From SZUA-430 sp031413635 (lineage in GTDB: Bacteria > Pseudomonadota > Alphaproteobacteria > Micropepsales > Micropepsaceae): a stretch of 20,482 nt of DNA. The translations under genes were made by a program, and so were the position numbers. The DNA lies in contig JANOFM010000170.1 in NCBI GenBank assembly GCA_031413635.1, positions 1 through 20,482 on the forward strand, written 5' to 3'. Under the pieces are notes generated by a model. That model was not told the DNA's origin and made no database searches. It saw only the letters and a program-made list of their open reading frames with translations. Positions 1 through 8,394 of the stretch are shown in pieces; within the stretch, counting starts at the first letter, position 1, and every line of letters starts with the position of its first letter.

Positions 1-135
1 GACATCCAAAGCGCGACCTATGACGATCCGGACGCGGTCCCGGCGCAGGTTCACATTCAAGTTGCGGAGCGAATTCGCTGGATGGAGCGGGCGCATGAGC
101 TTCCGCAGTTCGAGCGCTACCCGCCTCAGAGTTAG
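1..135 (+). CDS. GFA-family (glutathione-dependent formaldehyde-activating-like) protein, 3' end only
   Basis: The first 44 codons read in frame 1 to a TAG at 133-135. The visible residues include DDPDAVPAQVHI near the start and ELPQFERYPPQS at the end. This is the usual C-terminal signature of the GFA/CENP-V-type fold (a beta strand with P-x-x-HI, then an acidic 'LPQF' tail). The zinc-binding cysteines of the family lie upstream, outside the window. Family members are small zinc proteins of mostly unknown substrate; the formaldehyde-glutathione role holds only for the namesake. It is on the same strand as the der-like fragment and the DUF2167 gene that follow. Assignment rests on a short tail only. 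Confidence 0.6.
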   Translation, partial: DIQSATYDDPDAVPAQVHIQVAERIRWMERAHELPQFERYPPQS

Positions 136-141
136 GGAGGA

Positions 142-240
142 GGCAGCCGCGCGAACATTTCGGGTTTCACGGGCGTGCCGATTCGCATGAAGGTCAAGGT
201 CAGCGAGAACCCGTTTGTGAAGAACAAGCAGCGCTCGTAA
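142..240 (+). pseudogene. Fragment resembling the C-terminus of GTPase Der (EngA)
   Basis: The frame ending at TAA 238-240 encodes a stretch containing FTGVPIRMKVKVSENPFV and a basic tail KNKQRS. The pattern G-(V/T)-P-I-R followed about eight residues later by N-P-(F/Y) and a lysine-rich end is the C-terminal strand of the KH-like domain in Der/EngA. The rest of Der is absent: about 35 codons upstream the same frame meets the TAG of the GFA gene. An ATG at 187 has no convincing ribosome site, so I do not call a 17-codon gene. The simplest reading is a displaced 3' end of der. It could also be chance similarity, since only about 25 residues are informative. Confidence 0.4.
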
Positions 241-351
241 CTGAGCTTGGCGAGCATTCATCCCGCTGCAACTGGTACTCTGACTTGCCGCGACCGTTGT
301 CGTGCTGGTAGGCTTTTGCGCCTCGGCTCAAACAAACACAGCGGAGTTGCG

Positions 352-1347
352 ATGTCCGTTAGATCTGCTTTGTCAGTTTCCGTTGTTTCAACGATCTTGC
401 TCTGCTCGGCTGCAGTGGCGGACGTACCTCCGCCCAAGGACACCACGGCTCCGGAGGCGAGCGATACGTCGACGCCGCCTAATCTGAAGCCGCCGGTCAT
501 GGATGCGACGGATCCGGGCGCTGTCGCTGCGCCGACTCCGCAAGACTTGGCGGCGAACAGTTTGGTGCAGCGCGACGGCACGATCGTTCTGCCGGGCGGG
601 CAGGCATCCGTCGTTGTGGCGGAGGGGTTTGCGTATCTGGATCCGGCCGATGCGGCGAAACTGTTGACTCAAGTTTGGGGCAATCCGCCCGGCGCCGGCG
701 AAGGCGTGTTGGGCGCCATCGTTCCGAAAGGCGTGAGCGTCTTGGCGCCCGAGAGTTGGGCGGCGATCATCACATACGACAATGACGGACATGTCGCGGA
801 CGACGATGCAACGTCGATCAACTATGACGACCTGCTGAAAGAGATGCAGGAGGAAACCGCCGCGGGCAGCGAAGAGCGCGTGAAAGCGGGTTACGGCGCC
901 ATTTCGCTGGTTGGGTGGGCGCAAAAGCCGTCCTACGACGCGAGCGGACACAAATTGCACTGGGCCAAGCATCTCAGGTTCGGCACGGACGACGAGACTT
1001 TGAACTATGCGATCCGTGCGCTCGGGCGTACCGGCGTGCTGCAGGTCAACGTTATTGCCGGTATGAATCAGTTGGCCGATATCAACGCCAAGGTGCCGAA
1101 GCTGTTGTCGATGGTGTCCTTCAACGAGGGCCATCGCTACGCCGATTTCGATGCGTCGACGGATCCAACCGCCGCTTACGGTCTTGCGGCGTTGGTTGCG
1201 GGTGGCGTCGCGGCGAAGGCGGGATTGTTCAAGGGTCTGCTGGTGCTTCTTGCGGCGTCGTGGAAGTTCATCGCTATCGGCATTGCCGCGGTCGGCGCCG
1301 GACTGTGGCGGTTCTTCGGGCGCAAGTCCGGCGGCTCATCGACCTAA
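352..1347 (+). CDS. DUF2167 domain membrane protein
   Basis: 331 residues. Start chosen at ATG 352 because GGAG lies at 343-346 and the protein then begins with a signal peptide (about residues 1-23, ending AAVA before DVPPP); the open frame extends upstream to a TTG with no such support. A proline/threonine-rich linker follows (about 24-65), then the DUF2167 domain: GTIVLPGGQASVVV, FAYL, a VWGNPP segment, MLVGW-like SLVGWAQKPSYD, LHWAKHLRF and VNVIAG. The C-terminus (about 275-322) holds one or two hydrophobic segments before FFGRKSGG. It is therefore an exported protein anchored by its C-terminus. Function is unknown for the family. It converges on the DUF2867 gene with only 11 bases between stops. 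Confidence 0.85.
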   Translation: MSVRSALSVSVVSTILLCSAAVADVPPPKDTTAPEASDTSTPPNLKPPVMDATDPGAVAAPTPQDLAANSLVQRDGTIVLPGGQASVVVAEGFAYLDPADAAKLLTQVWGNPPGAGEGVLGAIVPKGVSVLAPESWAAIITYDNDGHVADDDATSINYDDLLKEMQEETAAGSEERVKAGYGAISLVGWAQKPSYDASGHKLHWAKHLRFGTDDETLNYAIRALGRTGVLQVNVIAGMNQLADINAKVPKLLSMVSFNEGHRYADFDASTDPTAAYGLAALVAGGVAAKAGLFKGLLVLLAASWKFIAIGIAAVGAGLWRFFGRKSGGSST

Positions 1348-1358
1348 GCTCGCTCCGC

Positions 1359-1874
1359 TCAAATCCTCGTGTGGGCGACTGCTTGCGACAGCAGGTGCTT
1401 GAGGCCGCGTTTGTGGAACGGCAAGACAAACCATAGGTACGCCTTGCCGAAATTGTTGTGCACGAAGATGATCGTCGACACGGCGACTTTGTGCACGCCC
1501 GCTTCGTTCGACTTCATGACCGACACGCGAAAGTCCAAATGCTTGTCGTCGAGTCCTGCGATGATTTCGTTTTCGTCTTGATGATAGAGGGTGAAGCGAA
1601 CGATTTTGTCGCCCGGCGCATAGCTGTCTTTGAGCTCCGGCTTCCACACATTTGCCGCTGGCTCCGCATGGAGTCCGCCAAGCGATACGATGTTGTTGCG
1701 AATTATGATCAGCGCCCGCGCCCACCACGGAAGATGTCCGAGAATTGCGACGTAGATTTCGTGCATCTTGAGGTCGGGGCGCGTGAGCGGGGCCTCGTAG
1801 GTGTCGTGGTAATAGGCTCTGTCCAGTTGCGGGCTCAAGCGGCTGTTGGGCGGAAAATTGTGCAGTCTATGCAT
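1359..1874 (-). CDS. DUF2867 family protein
   Basis: 171 residues from ATG 1874. The frame is open 8 codons further, but this start places AAGG a few bases upstream and gives the overlap ATGCATAG with the SDR stop (1869-1867), as expected for translational coupling. Recognisable family segments are LDRAYYHDTY, the central DKHLDFRVSV, and the C-terminal NNFGKAYLWFVLPFHKRG. The last segment is hydrophobic but probably not a true transmembrane helix. DUF2867 proteins have no established biochemical role; they often sit next to short-chain dehydrogenases or NAD(P)-binding epimerase-like proteins, which fits here. It is the last gene of the radA-cvpA-purF-SDR run. Confidence 0.8.
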   Translation of the reverse strand: MHRLHNFPPNSRLSPQLDRAYYHDTYEAPLTRPDLKMHEIYVAILGHLPWWARALIIIRNNIVSLGGLHAEPAANVWKPELKDSYAPGDKIVRFTLYHQDENEIIAGLDDKHLDFRVSVMKSNEAGVHKVAVSTIIFVHNNFGKAYLWFVLPFHKRGLKHLLSQAVAHTRI

Positions 1875-2583
1875 CGCCTTGGACGCCGATGATTTCACCG
1901 TTGCGCGTTTCGCCGGGCATGCAGAGTTCGACGATCTGCGGTGCGATGTCTTCGGGCGCGCGCAGCGTCATCGCGTCTTCGCCGGGCATGGCCTTGGCGC
2001 GCATGGCGGTTCGTACCGGGCCCGGACTGAACAGGTTGACGCGCACCTTCGATGTTGCGCATTCGGCGGCGTAGGTTTTGATGAGGGCGTCGAGGGCGGC
2101 TTTGGTTGCGCTGTAGGTCGCCCAATAGGCGCGCGGTTTTTGCGCCGCGCCCGAGGTGATGAAGATTGCACGTCCCGCATCGGAGGCTTTGAGCAAGGGG
2201 TCCAGGAATTGGATCAGGCGCAGATTGGCGTTGAGGTTGACGTCGAGCGCCTCAAGCCAATGCTTCGGGTCGATGTTGTTGACCGGCGTGATCGTGCCCA
2301 GGACGCCGGCGTTGCCGATCAGGATGTCGAGCTTGCGCCAGCGTTGCGCGATGGCCTCGGCCAAGCGCGGGATCGCGGCGCCATCCCTGAGGTCGAGCGG
2401 CACCAGCGTGGCGTTGCCGCCCAAGCGTTTGATTTCGTCGTCGAGTTCTTCGAGCGCGCCGGTCGTGCGCGCGACAGCGATGACGTGCGCGCCCTCACGC
2501 GCAAGCGCGAGGGCTACAGCGCGCCCGATACCGCGCGACGCGCCGGTGACGAGGGCGACGCGGCCGGAGAGGCGTTGGGACAC
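1867..2583 (-). CDS. Short-chain dehydrogenase/reductase (SDR)
   Basis: 238 residues, classical SDR length. Cofactor motif TGASRGIG at residues 13-20, NAG at 91-93, catalytic Ser144 (ITSG), Tyr157 and Lys161 (YSATK), and a PGPVRTAM segment after strand 6. An NAD(P)H-dependent cytoplasmic oxidoreductase; the arginine at position 17 in the glycine motif suggests NADPH preference, which is inference. The start codon is GTG at 2583, six bases after the purF stop, with no strong ribosome site, so coupling to purF is likely. An SDR directly after purF is a common alphaproteobacterial arrangement. Substrate cannot be told from sequence. Confidence 0.9.
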   Translation of the reverse strand: MSQRLSGRVALVTGASRGIGRAVALALAREGAHVIAVARTTGALEELDDEIKRLGGNATLVPLDLRDGAAIPRLAEAIAQRWRKLDILIGNAGVLGTITPVNNIDPKHWLEALDVNLNANLRLIQFLDPLLKASDAGRAIFITSGAAQKPRAYWATYSATKAALDALIKTYAAECATSKVRVNLFSPGPVRTAMRAKAMPGEDAMTLRAPEDIAPQIVELCMPGETRNGEIIGVQGDA

Positions 2584-2589
2584 GCGCCG

Positions 2590-4047
2590 CTAAACCGCCA
2601 AGAGCGACAACTGGCCGTTGTCGGTTTCGCTGTCGCGGTCGGTGAGGCTGGTCGGGTATTCGCCGGTAAAGCAGGCGTCGCAGAATCTGGTCGTCGTGGC
2701 GTCGCGGCGGTTCTGGCGAAGCGCGCGGTAGAGGCCGTTGATCGAGATGTAGTGCAAAGAGTCCGCGCCGATGAAGCGGCACATTTCGGCCACCGTGTAG
2801 TTGGCGGCAAGCAGGTTCGATTTGTCGGGCGTATCGACGCCGTAGAAACAGCTGTCGGTCGTCGGCGGGCTGGCGATGCGCATATGCACTTCGGTGGCGC
2901 CGGCGTCGCGCACCATCTTGATGATCTTCTTCGATGTTGTGCCGCGCACGATGGAGTCGTCGACCAGTACGACGCGCTTGCCTTTGAGGCGGGCGCGGTT
3001 GGCGTTGTGTTTTAATTTCACGCCTAGATGGCGGATGTGATCGCTGGGCTCGATAAAAGTGCGGCCGACATAGTGATTGCGAATGATCCCGAGTTCGAAG
3101 GGTGTGTTGGCCGCTTCGCTGTAGCCCAGCGCGCCGGGCACGCCGCTGTCGGGGACGGGCACGATCATGTCGGCCTCGACCGGCGCCTCGCGCGCCAGTT
3201 CGGCGCCGATGGCCTTGCGCACTTCGTAGACTCCGAGGCCGTCGATCTGGCTGTCGGGTCTGGCGAAGTAAACATACTCGAAAATGCAGAAGCGCGGGCG
3301 CTGCGGCGGGAAGGGTTTGAAGGACTCGATGCCCTCGTCGGAAATCACCACGAGTTCGCCTGGCAAAACGTCGCGCACGAACTTGGCGTCGATGATGTCG
3401 AGGGCGCAGGTTTCGGACGCCAGCACATAGGCGCCGTCGACTTGGCCGATGACGAGCGGGCGCACGCCCAAGGGATCGCGCACGCCGATGAGTTTCTTGC
3501 GCGTGAGGGCGACGAGCGAATAGGCGCCTTCGACTTGCTTTAGGGCATCGATCAGGCGTTCGACGATGGGACCCGCGGTCGATGTCGCCACGAGGTGGAC
3601 GATGCATTCGGTGTCGGAGGTCGAATAGAAGACCGAGCCTTGGCGCACGAGGCGCTTTCTCAGCGCGTGGGCGTTGGTGAGGTTGCCGTTGTGGGCAAGC
3701 GCGATGCCGCCCGACGCCACGTCGGCGAAGAAGGGTTGGATGTTGCGGTTGAGCGAGCCGCCGGTCGTCGAATAGCGCACGTGGCCGATGGCGTGCGGGC
3801 CTTTGAGTTTGTCGATCGGGCCGCCGGCGGAGAATTGATCGCCGACCAGGCCCTCGCGGCGTTCCATGTGAAAGCGTTCGCCGTCGTAGCTGGCGATCCC
3901 CGCCGCCTCTTGGCCGCGATGCTGGAGCGCATGCAGGCCTAAGGCCACGAAGGCCGACGCCTCGGGCTTGCCCCAGATGCCAAAGATTCCACACTCCTCG
4001 TGGAGTTTGTCGTCCGCGAAGGGGTTGGTCGATATGTCTGGGGTCAT
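2590..4047 (-). CDS. purF: Amidophosphoribosyltransferase
   Basis: 485 residues; catalyses the first committed step of purine synthesis, PRPP plus glutamine to phosphoribosylamine. An 18-residue propeptide precedes the catalytic Cys19 (CGIFGIWG), as in the self-processed Bacillus-type enzyme. The N-terminal glutamine amidotransferase domain includes LQHRGQEAAG (41-50) and RYSTTG (91-96); the phosphoribosyltransferase domain has the PRPP motif VVLVDDSIVRGTT (359-371). Four cysteines at 254 (FCIFEYVYFARPDS), 400 (SCFYGVDT), 456 and 459 (FCDACF) match the ligands of the [4Fe-4S] cluster in the Fe-S PurF type. The ATG overlaps the cvpA stop by one base (TAATG), indicating coupled translation. Confidence 0.98.
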   Translation of the reverse strand: MTPDISTNPFADDKLHEECGIFGIWGKPEASAFVALGLHALQHRGQEAAGIASYDGERFHMERREGLVGDQFSAGGPIDKLKGPHAIGHVRYSTTGGSLNRNIQPFFADVASGGIALAHNGNLTNAHALRKRLVRQGSVFYSTSDTECIVHLVATSTAGPIVERLIDALKQVEGAYSLVALTRKKLIGVRDPLGVRPLVIGQVDGAYVLASETCALDIIDAKFVRDVLPGELVVISDEGIESFKPFPPQRPRFCIFEYVYFARPDSQIDGLGVYEVRKAIGAELAREAPVEADMIVPVPDSGVPGALGYSEAANTPFELGIIRNHYVGRTFIEPSDHIRHLGVKLKHNANRARLKGKRVVLVDDSIVRGTTSKKIIKMVRDAGATEVHMRIASPPTTDSCFYGVDTPDKSNLLAANYTVAEMCRFIGADSLHYISINGLYRALRQNRRDATTTRFCDACFTGEYPTSLTDRDSETDNGQLSLLAV

Positions 4048-4766
4048 TACGGTTTCGCTGTGGAGCGGACGAGTTGATCCAACGCGCGGCGGTCGCCGTC
4101 GTCATAGGACTTTCCCTTTACCCCACTGCCTTCCTTTTTGTCATTGCCCGATTTTGGGTCCGCTTCGGGTTCCGGCTTTTTTTCCGCCGGTTTTACTTGG
4201 TCTTTTTTGGCGAGTTTTGTCGGGGTCGGCTCTTCGGCCGGTGCGTCTTCCTCGGCCGTGTCTGTGTCTTTGGCCTCTTTCGCTTTGCCGCCGCTGATGG
4301 AGCGGATCACGTCGGCGGTGCCCTTGATGACGGGTAGCAATCGCGCCTCGCGCACCCAATCGGGATGCGTTTTGGCCGGAGCGAGCGAGGCAAAGACAAG
4401 ATAGCCGAGACCAACGACCAGCAGACCGCGCGCAAGTCCGAAGACGAAGCCCATCGAACGATCGAGGGGGCCCGCGTGCGATTCGCGCACGAGTTCGGAC
4501 AAGCGGAAGCTGACGAAAGAGACCGGAATCAGCAGCATGAAGAAGATGCCGACGAGCGCCAAAATGTCCGCGAACATTTTCGGTTCGACGAGCGAACGGG
4601 CGAACGGCTTGGTGGCCGGCCAGAAGAACACGGCGGCAACGGCGGCCAATAGCCAGGCCGAGACCGTCAGCGTCTCTTTCAAGAAACCACGGTAAGCCGC
4701 AATCAGGCCGGAGACGAGCAAAATCCCCAACACACCGAAGTCGACGATCGTCAACTGGTTCTCCAT
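4047..4766 (-). CDS. cvpA: CvpA family inner-membrane protein
   Basis: 239 residues from ATG 4766; an alternative GTG at 4799 would add 11 residues, but MENQLTIVDFGVLGILLVSG aligns with the usual family N-terminus. Four hydrophobic segments (about 10-28, 33-55, 66-88, 104-125 of this form) are followed by a long hydrophilic cytosolic or periplasmic tail rich in K, E, P and D (about 150-239). CvpA was first described as needed for colicin V export and lies upstream of purF in many proteobacteria, exactly as here (one-base overlap). Its molecular role is not settled; envelope and bile-stress phenotypes are known in some species. The acidic/basic low-complexity tail is longer than in enterobacterial CvpA. 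Confidence 0.9.
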   Translation of the reverse strand: MENQLTIVDFGVLGILLVSGLIAAYRGFLKETLTVSAWLLAAVAAVFFWPATKPFARSLVEPKMFADILALVGIFFMLLIPVSFVSFRLSELVRESHAGPLDRSMGFVFGLARGLLVVGLGYLVFASLAPAKTHPDWVREARLLPVIKGTADVIRSISGGKAKEAKDTDTAEEDAPAEEPTPTKLAKKDQVKPAEKKPEPEADPKSGNDKKEGSGVKGKSYDDGDRRALDQLVRSTAKP

Positions 4767-4804
4767 GGCGAAAACACGTCTACCATAGGTGTCGAACACT
4801 TGGG

Positions 4805-6166
<1,362 letters not shown>

Positions 6167-6195
6167 GGGGGGGCTTATCAATTTCACCCTCTGCT

Positions 6196-6282
6196 TGTCA
6201 TGGTCCGCGCACGCGGACCACCCGCGATTTTGGGCCTGGAGCGGGGGAAGGCGTAGGTGGTCCGCCTGCGCGGACCATGACA
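6196..6282. repeat. Large inverted repeat built from two palindromes (REP/BIME-like)
   Basis: A 27-base arm at 6196-6222 and its inverted copy at 6256-6282 match at 26 of 27 positions around a 33-base centre. Each arm is itself nearly palindromic: the left arm contains GGTCCGCG-CA-CGCGGACC, the right GGTCCGC-CTGC-GCGGACC. This is the architecture of paired REP elements (BIME) as in many proteobacterial genomes. It lies between the end of the DUF6691 gene and the start of radA, both minus strand, so it could also act to stabilise or terminate the upstream transcript. No U-run follows, so I do not call it an intrinsic terminator. Confidence 0.75.
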
Positions 6283-6319
6283 GTTGGGGGTAATTTGAGG
6301 CGCGGGAGGTGGTGCGCGT

Positions 6320-6748
6320 TCAGCGCGCGAATCTCGCCGCCCACATGCCGACGAACATGGCCGGCACGAAAGCGAGGGTGCCTTCGGCGAGAAGGGGGAG
6401 CGCCGTCAGCGCGGGGCCGGGGCAGAAGCCCGAGAGGCCCCAGCCTAGGCCGAAGATGGCCGCGCCGGCGAGGAGTGGGGCGTCGATGTCTTTTGCGGTG
6501 GGCCAGAAAAATTTCTCGGCGAAGAGCGGGCGCGGTTGGGCGCCGACAGCGCGATAGCCGACAAAGGTCACGCTCACGGCTGCGGCCATGACGAAGGCAA
6601 GGCTTGGGTCCCAGGTGCCCGCGAGGTCGAGGAAATTTTGGATCTTCGCGGGGTCCGCCATGCCGGAGACGATGAGGCCGAGACCGAAGTGCAATCCGGC
6701 GGCGAGGCTTGCCGCCGTGCGCAGATGTTTCGATGTGTTCGCGTTCAT
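6320..6748 (-). CDS. DUF6691 / YeeE-YedE-type sulfur transporter subunit (second half)
   Basis: 142 residues, about four hydrophobic helices. The N-terminal GLHFGLGLIVSGMADPAKI and the conserved-cysteine motif GLGWGLSGFCPGPAL (Cys109) are the hallmarks of the C-terminal half of YeeE/YedE (Sulf_transp) transporters, here a separate protein. In the single-chain homologue TsuA, conserved cysteines line the path for thiosulfate. Its ATG overlaps the stop of the preceding yeeE-like gene (ATGA, 6748-6745), so the two are co-translated and most likely form a heterodimeric channel or transporter. No sulfurtransferase or Sox gene is nearby. Substrate (thiosulfate or another sulfur species) is inference from the family. 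Confidence 0.85.
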   Translation of the reverse strand: MNANTSKHLRTAASLAAGLHFGLGLIVSGMADPAKIQNFLDLAGTWDPSLAFVMAAAVSVTFVGYRAVGAQPRPLFAEKFFWPTAKDIDAPLLAGAAIFGLGWGLSGFCPGPALTALPLLAEGTLAFVPAMFVGMWAARFAR

Positions 6749-7164
6749 AGCACGTGCCTGTTGATGAAGACGGTGAGGATCGCCACACTCATGAAAGTGG
6801 TCGTGGCTACCATCGAGCGCGGGCTTAGGCGCGCGATGCCGCAGACGCCGTGGCCGGAGGTGCAGCCGCCGCCATAGACGGCGCCGAAGCCGACGAGCAA
6901 GCCCGTAAGCATCATCAGGGGCAGGTTGGCGGAAATGGTTTGGACGATCGAGCCACCTGCTGCGAGATAGACGAGCGGCGCGAGTAACAGTCCTACGACG
7001 AATGCCAAACGCGCGGGCGTTTCGGAATCCTCGTAGGGCGGCAGGATGCGCACGGCGATGCCGGTGACGCCGGCGATACGTCCGTTCGCGGCCATCAGCA
7101 AAACGGCGGCAAGGCCGATCATGAGGCCGCCGAGGGCGGAGGCGAGGGGTGTGAATTCGGTCAT
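6745..7164 (-). CDS. YeeE/YedE family membrane protein (first half)
   Basis: 139 residues from ATG 7164 (AGGA ten bases upstream); the frame is open to a TTG at 7194. Four hydrophobic segments; ANGRIAGVTGI near residue 26 and the strongly conserved VYGGGCTSGHGVCGIARLS with Cys101 and Cys108 define the N-terminal half of the Sulf_transp fold. Acts with the downstream DUF6691 protein, whose start it overlaps by four bases. The pair sits in an accessory segment between radA and mlaF and is transcribed on the same strand as both. No dedicated regulator (for example a BigR/ArsR-type repressor) is present in the window. Confidence 0.88.
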   Translation of the reverse strand: MTEFTPLASALGGLMIGLAAVLLMAANGRIAGVTGIAVRILPPYEDSETPARLAFVVGLLLAPLVYLAAGGSIVQTISANLPLMMLTGLLVGFGAVYGGGCTSGHGVCGIARLSPRSMVATTTFMSVAILTVFINRHVL

Positions 7165-7220
7165 GGGCAGGATCCTAAAGAAAACTACCTTCAACGGTTA
7201 GGTGCTGACGTATTAGAATG

Positions 7221-7240
7221 CCTTGTCGCGCTGACAAAGG
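7221..7240. promoter_or_regulatory. Imperfect palindrome in a divergent promoter region
   Basis: Reads CCTTGTC-gcgct-GACAAAGG, a near-perfect inverted repeat with one inserted base, in the 85-base gap between the divergent yeeE-like gene (minus) and the small secreted protein gene (plus). It overlaps a candidate minus-strand -35 (TTGTCA). Size and place would suit a repressor or activator operator, but no cognate regulator is seen. Confidence 0.3.
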
Positions 7241-7249
7241 GGAGAAGCG

Positions 7250-7504
7250 ATGTCGAGACTGTTTGCGATCATCCTCGCCCTAGCGCTGTCGCTTCCCGCG
7301 AGCGCAGGCGCGCCGCTGCCGCATTGGACGGCACCGGGTTGGTATCACATGAAGGAAGGTCTTTCTCCGGGGGAGTATTGGATTTATGCCGGTCCCTTCC
7401 CGACCGAGCGGGTTTGCAAGGCGACACTGCCGGCCAATCGACCTGAGCGAGCCGAGCGCTTCCGCTGCGAATACTTCGCGACGCGGCCGATGTGGGATCT
7501 TTAG
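7250..7504 (+). CDS. Small secreted protein of unknown function
   Basis: 84 residues with a clear ribosome site (GGGGAG at 7240-7245) before ATG 7250. Residues 1-20 form a signal peptide (MSRLFAIILALALSLPASAG), leaving a mature chain of about 64 residues with many aromatic residues (WTAPGWYHM, EYWIYAGPF) and two cysteines (VCKAT, FRCEYF) that could form a disulfide. No family recognised. The last base of the final sense codon and the TAG stop lie inside the copy of the mlaF 3' end that begins at 7501, so its C-terminus is defined by that block. Faces the membrane-protein gene at 7713. Confidence 0.75.
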   Translation: MSRLFAIILALALSLPASAGAPLPHWTAPGWYHMKEGLSPGEYWIYAGPFPTERVCKATLPANRPERAERFRCEYFATRPMWDL

Positions 7505-7550
7505 CGCGCCACTTCCATCTTGATCGGGCCTTCGGCGCGGCCGTGGATGA
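7501..7550 (-). repeat. Second copy of the mlaF 3' end (direct repeat with 8401-8450)
   Basis: Bases 7501-7550 equal 8401-8450 at 48 of 50 positions (differences only at 7537 and 7539), with weaker similarity for about a dozen bases beyond (GGTCG, ACGT). Read on the minus strand it still encodes the last 15 codons of MlaF (IHGRAEGPIKMEVAR) and its TAA, but nothing upstream in that frame matches MlaF. It is therefore a detached gene end, not a gene. The two copies are in direct orientation exactly 900 bases apart and flank two small genes. Confidence 0.9.
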
Positions 7551-7605
7551 CAGGTCGTCCACGTGGCGCGACTTCACCCCAATATGCCTGGCCTTCGGTC
7601 TGGGC

Positions 7606-7646
7606 AATAAAAAGCACGGCAATACTCGGGGAGGAGCTGCCGTGCT
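7606..7646 (-). terminator. Rho-independent terminator of the small membrane protein gene
   Basis: On the minus strand AGCACGGCA pairs with TGCCGTGCT (9 bp, arms 7638-7646 and 7613-7621, 16-base loop), followed directly by TTTTTATT (7612-7606 region). This is a textbook intrinsic terminator 67 bases after the stop at 7713. It shows that the 7713-7940 gene is an independent transcription unit. Confidence 0.85.
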
Positions 7647-7712
7647 ATCGAGCCTCGGTTTTGCGAAGGCTCACGATGCGGCCTATGGGGGGCCGCGATC
7701 GCATCTGCGATT

Positions 7713-7940
7713 TCAAGTGTTCTCCGCGCGGTTTCCGAACATCAGCAGGGCAAGACCTGCGATCAGTGCGCCGATGGCGGCGACTTGGGGAATGTTGACG
7801 CGCTTTTCTTTGTCGGCGTCGATCTGGATCGGCCCGACATCGACGACAGTTTCTGTCTTTGTGTACGTAAAATACGGCACGGCAAGGCCGGCGATACCGC
7901 CGCCGATCAGCAATACCGCTAGTAGGAATGTTCCGCGCAT
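7713..7940 (-). CDS. Small two-helix membrane protein (DUF3185-like)
   Basis: 75 residues. Helix 1 at about 4-24 (FLLAVLLIGGGIAGLAVPYF), an extracytoplasmic segment with TKTETVVDVGPIQIDADKEKRVNI, and helix 2 at about 50-69 (VAAIGALIAGLALLMFGN). The pattern helix, VVD-x-GP-I-x-(I/V), charged turn, helix matches small proteins annotated in many proteobacteria as DUF3185 or hypothetical. Function unknown. It has its own terminator and lies inside the segment bracketed by the duplicated mlaF end. The ribosome site is weak (AAAAGG about 12 bases upstream). Confidence 0.75.
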   Translation of the reverse strand: MRGTFLLAVLLIGGGIAGLAVPYFTYTKTETVVDVGPIQIDADKEKRVNIPQVAAIGALIAGLALLMFGNRAENT

Positions 7941-8094
7941 GGCGTCTGCCTTTTTCGTTCGCTCGGCATCGGATCATGCCAAGGCCAACCATGGAAACGC
8001 GGGAACGGGCCGTAGGTTCCATGATAAACAACGCGAGTGGCGGAACCCGATCGGCCCGGCTGCGTTTGATCCTGGCACCGAAGGAGCGCGCGCC

Positions 8095-8394
8095 GTGACC
8101 GAGCCCGACACTTTCACGTCCGATTTGCTGCCGTTTGACATCAATCTGTGCGCGAATCCGGGCGCGGCCGGGCGTGCAGCAACGGGCGCAACATCGCCCA
8201 TGCTCGACCCCGTTTTGCTGTCGACTGCAAGCCTTGCTTATCTCGATGCGCTCGACGCGTTGCGGGCGCGCTCGTGCTCCGGTTTGCGGCTGGGCGAGCG
8301 CCACATGCTGGCGACGAAGATTCTGGGTTTTGCGACTTTCGGCGAGCGCGACCGGTCGGCGCTCACGTCGCGCGCACTGGCGCATTTTCCGTGA
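8095..8394 (+). CDS. Orphan hypothetical protein
   Basis: 99 residues from GTG 8095, chosen because AAGGAG (8081-8086) lies eight bases upstream; the open frame continues further 5' but that part reads as unstructured translation across a terminator and intergenic DNA. The protein is soluble: a proline/alanine-containing N-terminus with DLLPFDINLC, then a likely helical segment LDPVLLSTASLAYLDALDALRAR and LGERHMLATKILG. No family recognised. It ends six bases before the mlaF stop, converging on it. It lies inside the bracketed segment, so it may be imported. Moderately supported by the ribosome site and position only. Confidence 0.5.
   Translation: MTEPDTFTSDLLPFDINLCANPGAAGRAATGATSPMLDPVLLSTASLAYLDALDALRARSCSGLRLGERHMLATKILGFATFGERDRSALTSRALAHFP

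Noticed and set aside
187..240. ATG-initiated 17-codon frame
   Set aside because: Better explained as the end of the der-like fragment; no ribosome site.
1846..3015. Long plus-strand open frame (389 codons) opposite the SDR and purF
   Set aside because: It is antisense to two well-recognised genes, its translation is rich in R, D, G, A, V and has no family features; typical high-GC shadow.
7673..7703. Hairpin GCGGCC/GGCCGC near 7673-7703 as a terminator
   Set aside because: No U-run on either strand and short stem; the nearby 7606-7646 hairpin is the convincing terminator.
8064..8076. GTTTGATCCTGGC, identical to part of the universal 5' end of 16S rRNA
   Set aside because: No further 16S-like sequence follows, and the next bases form a ribosome site and a small gene; a chance 13-base match.
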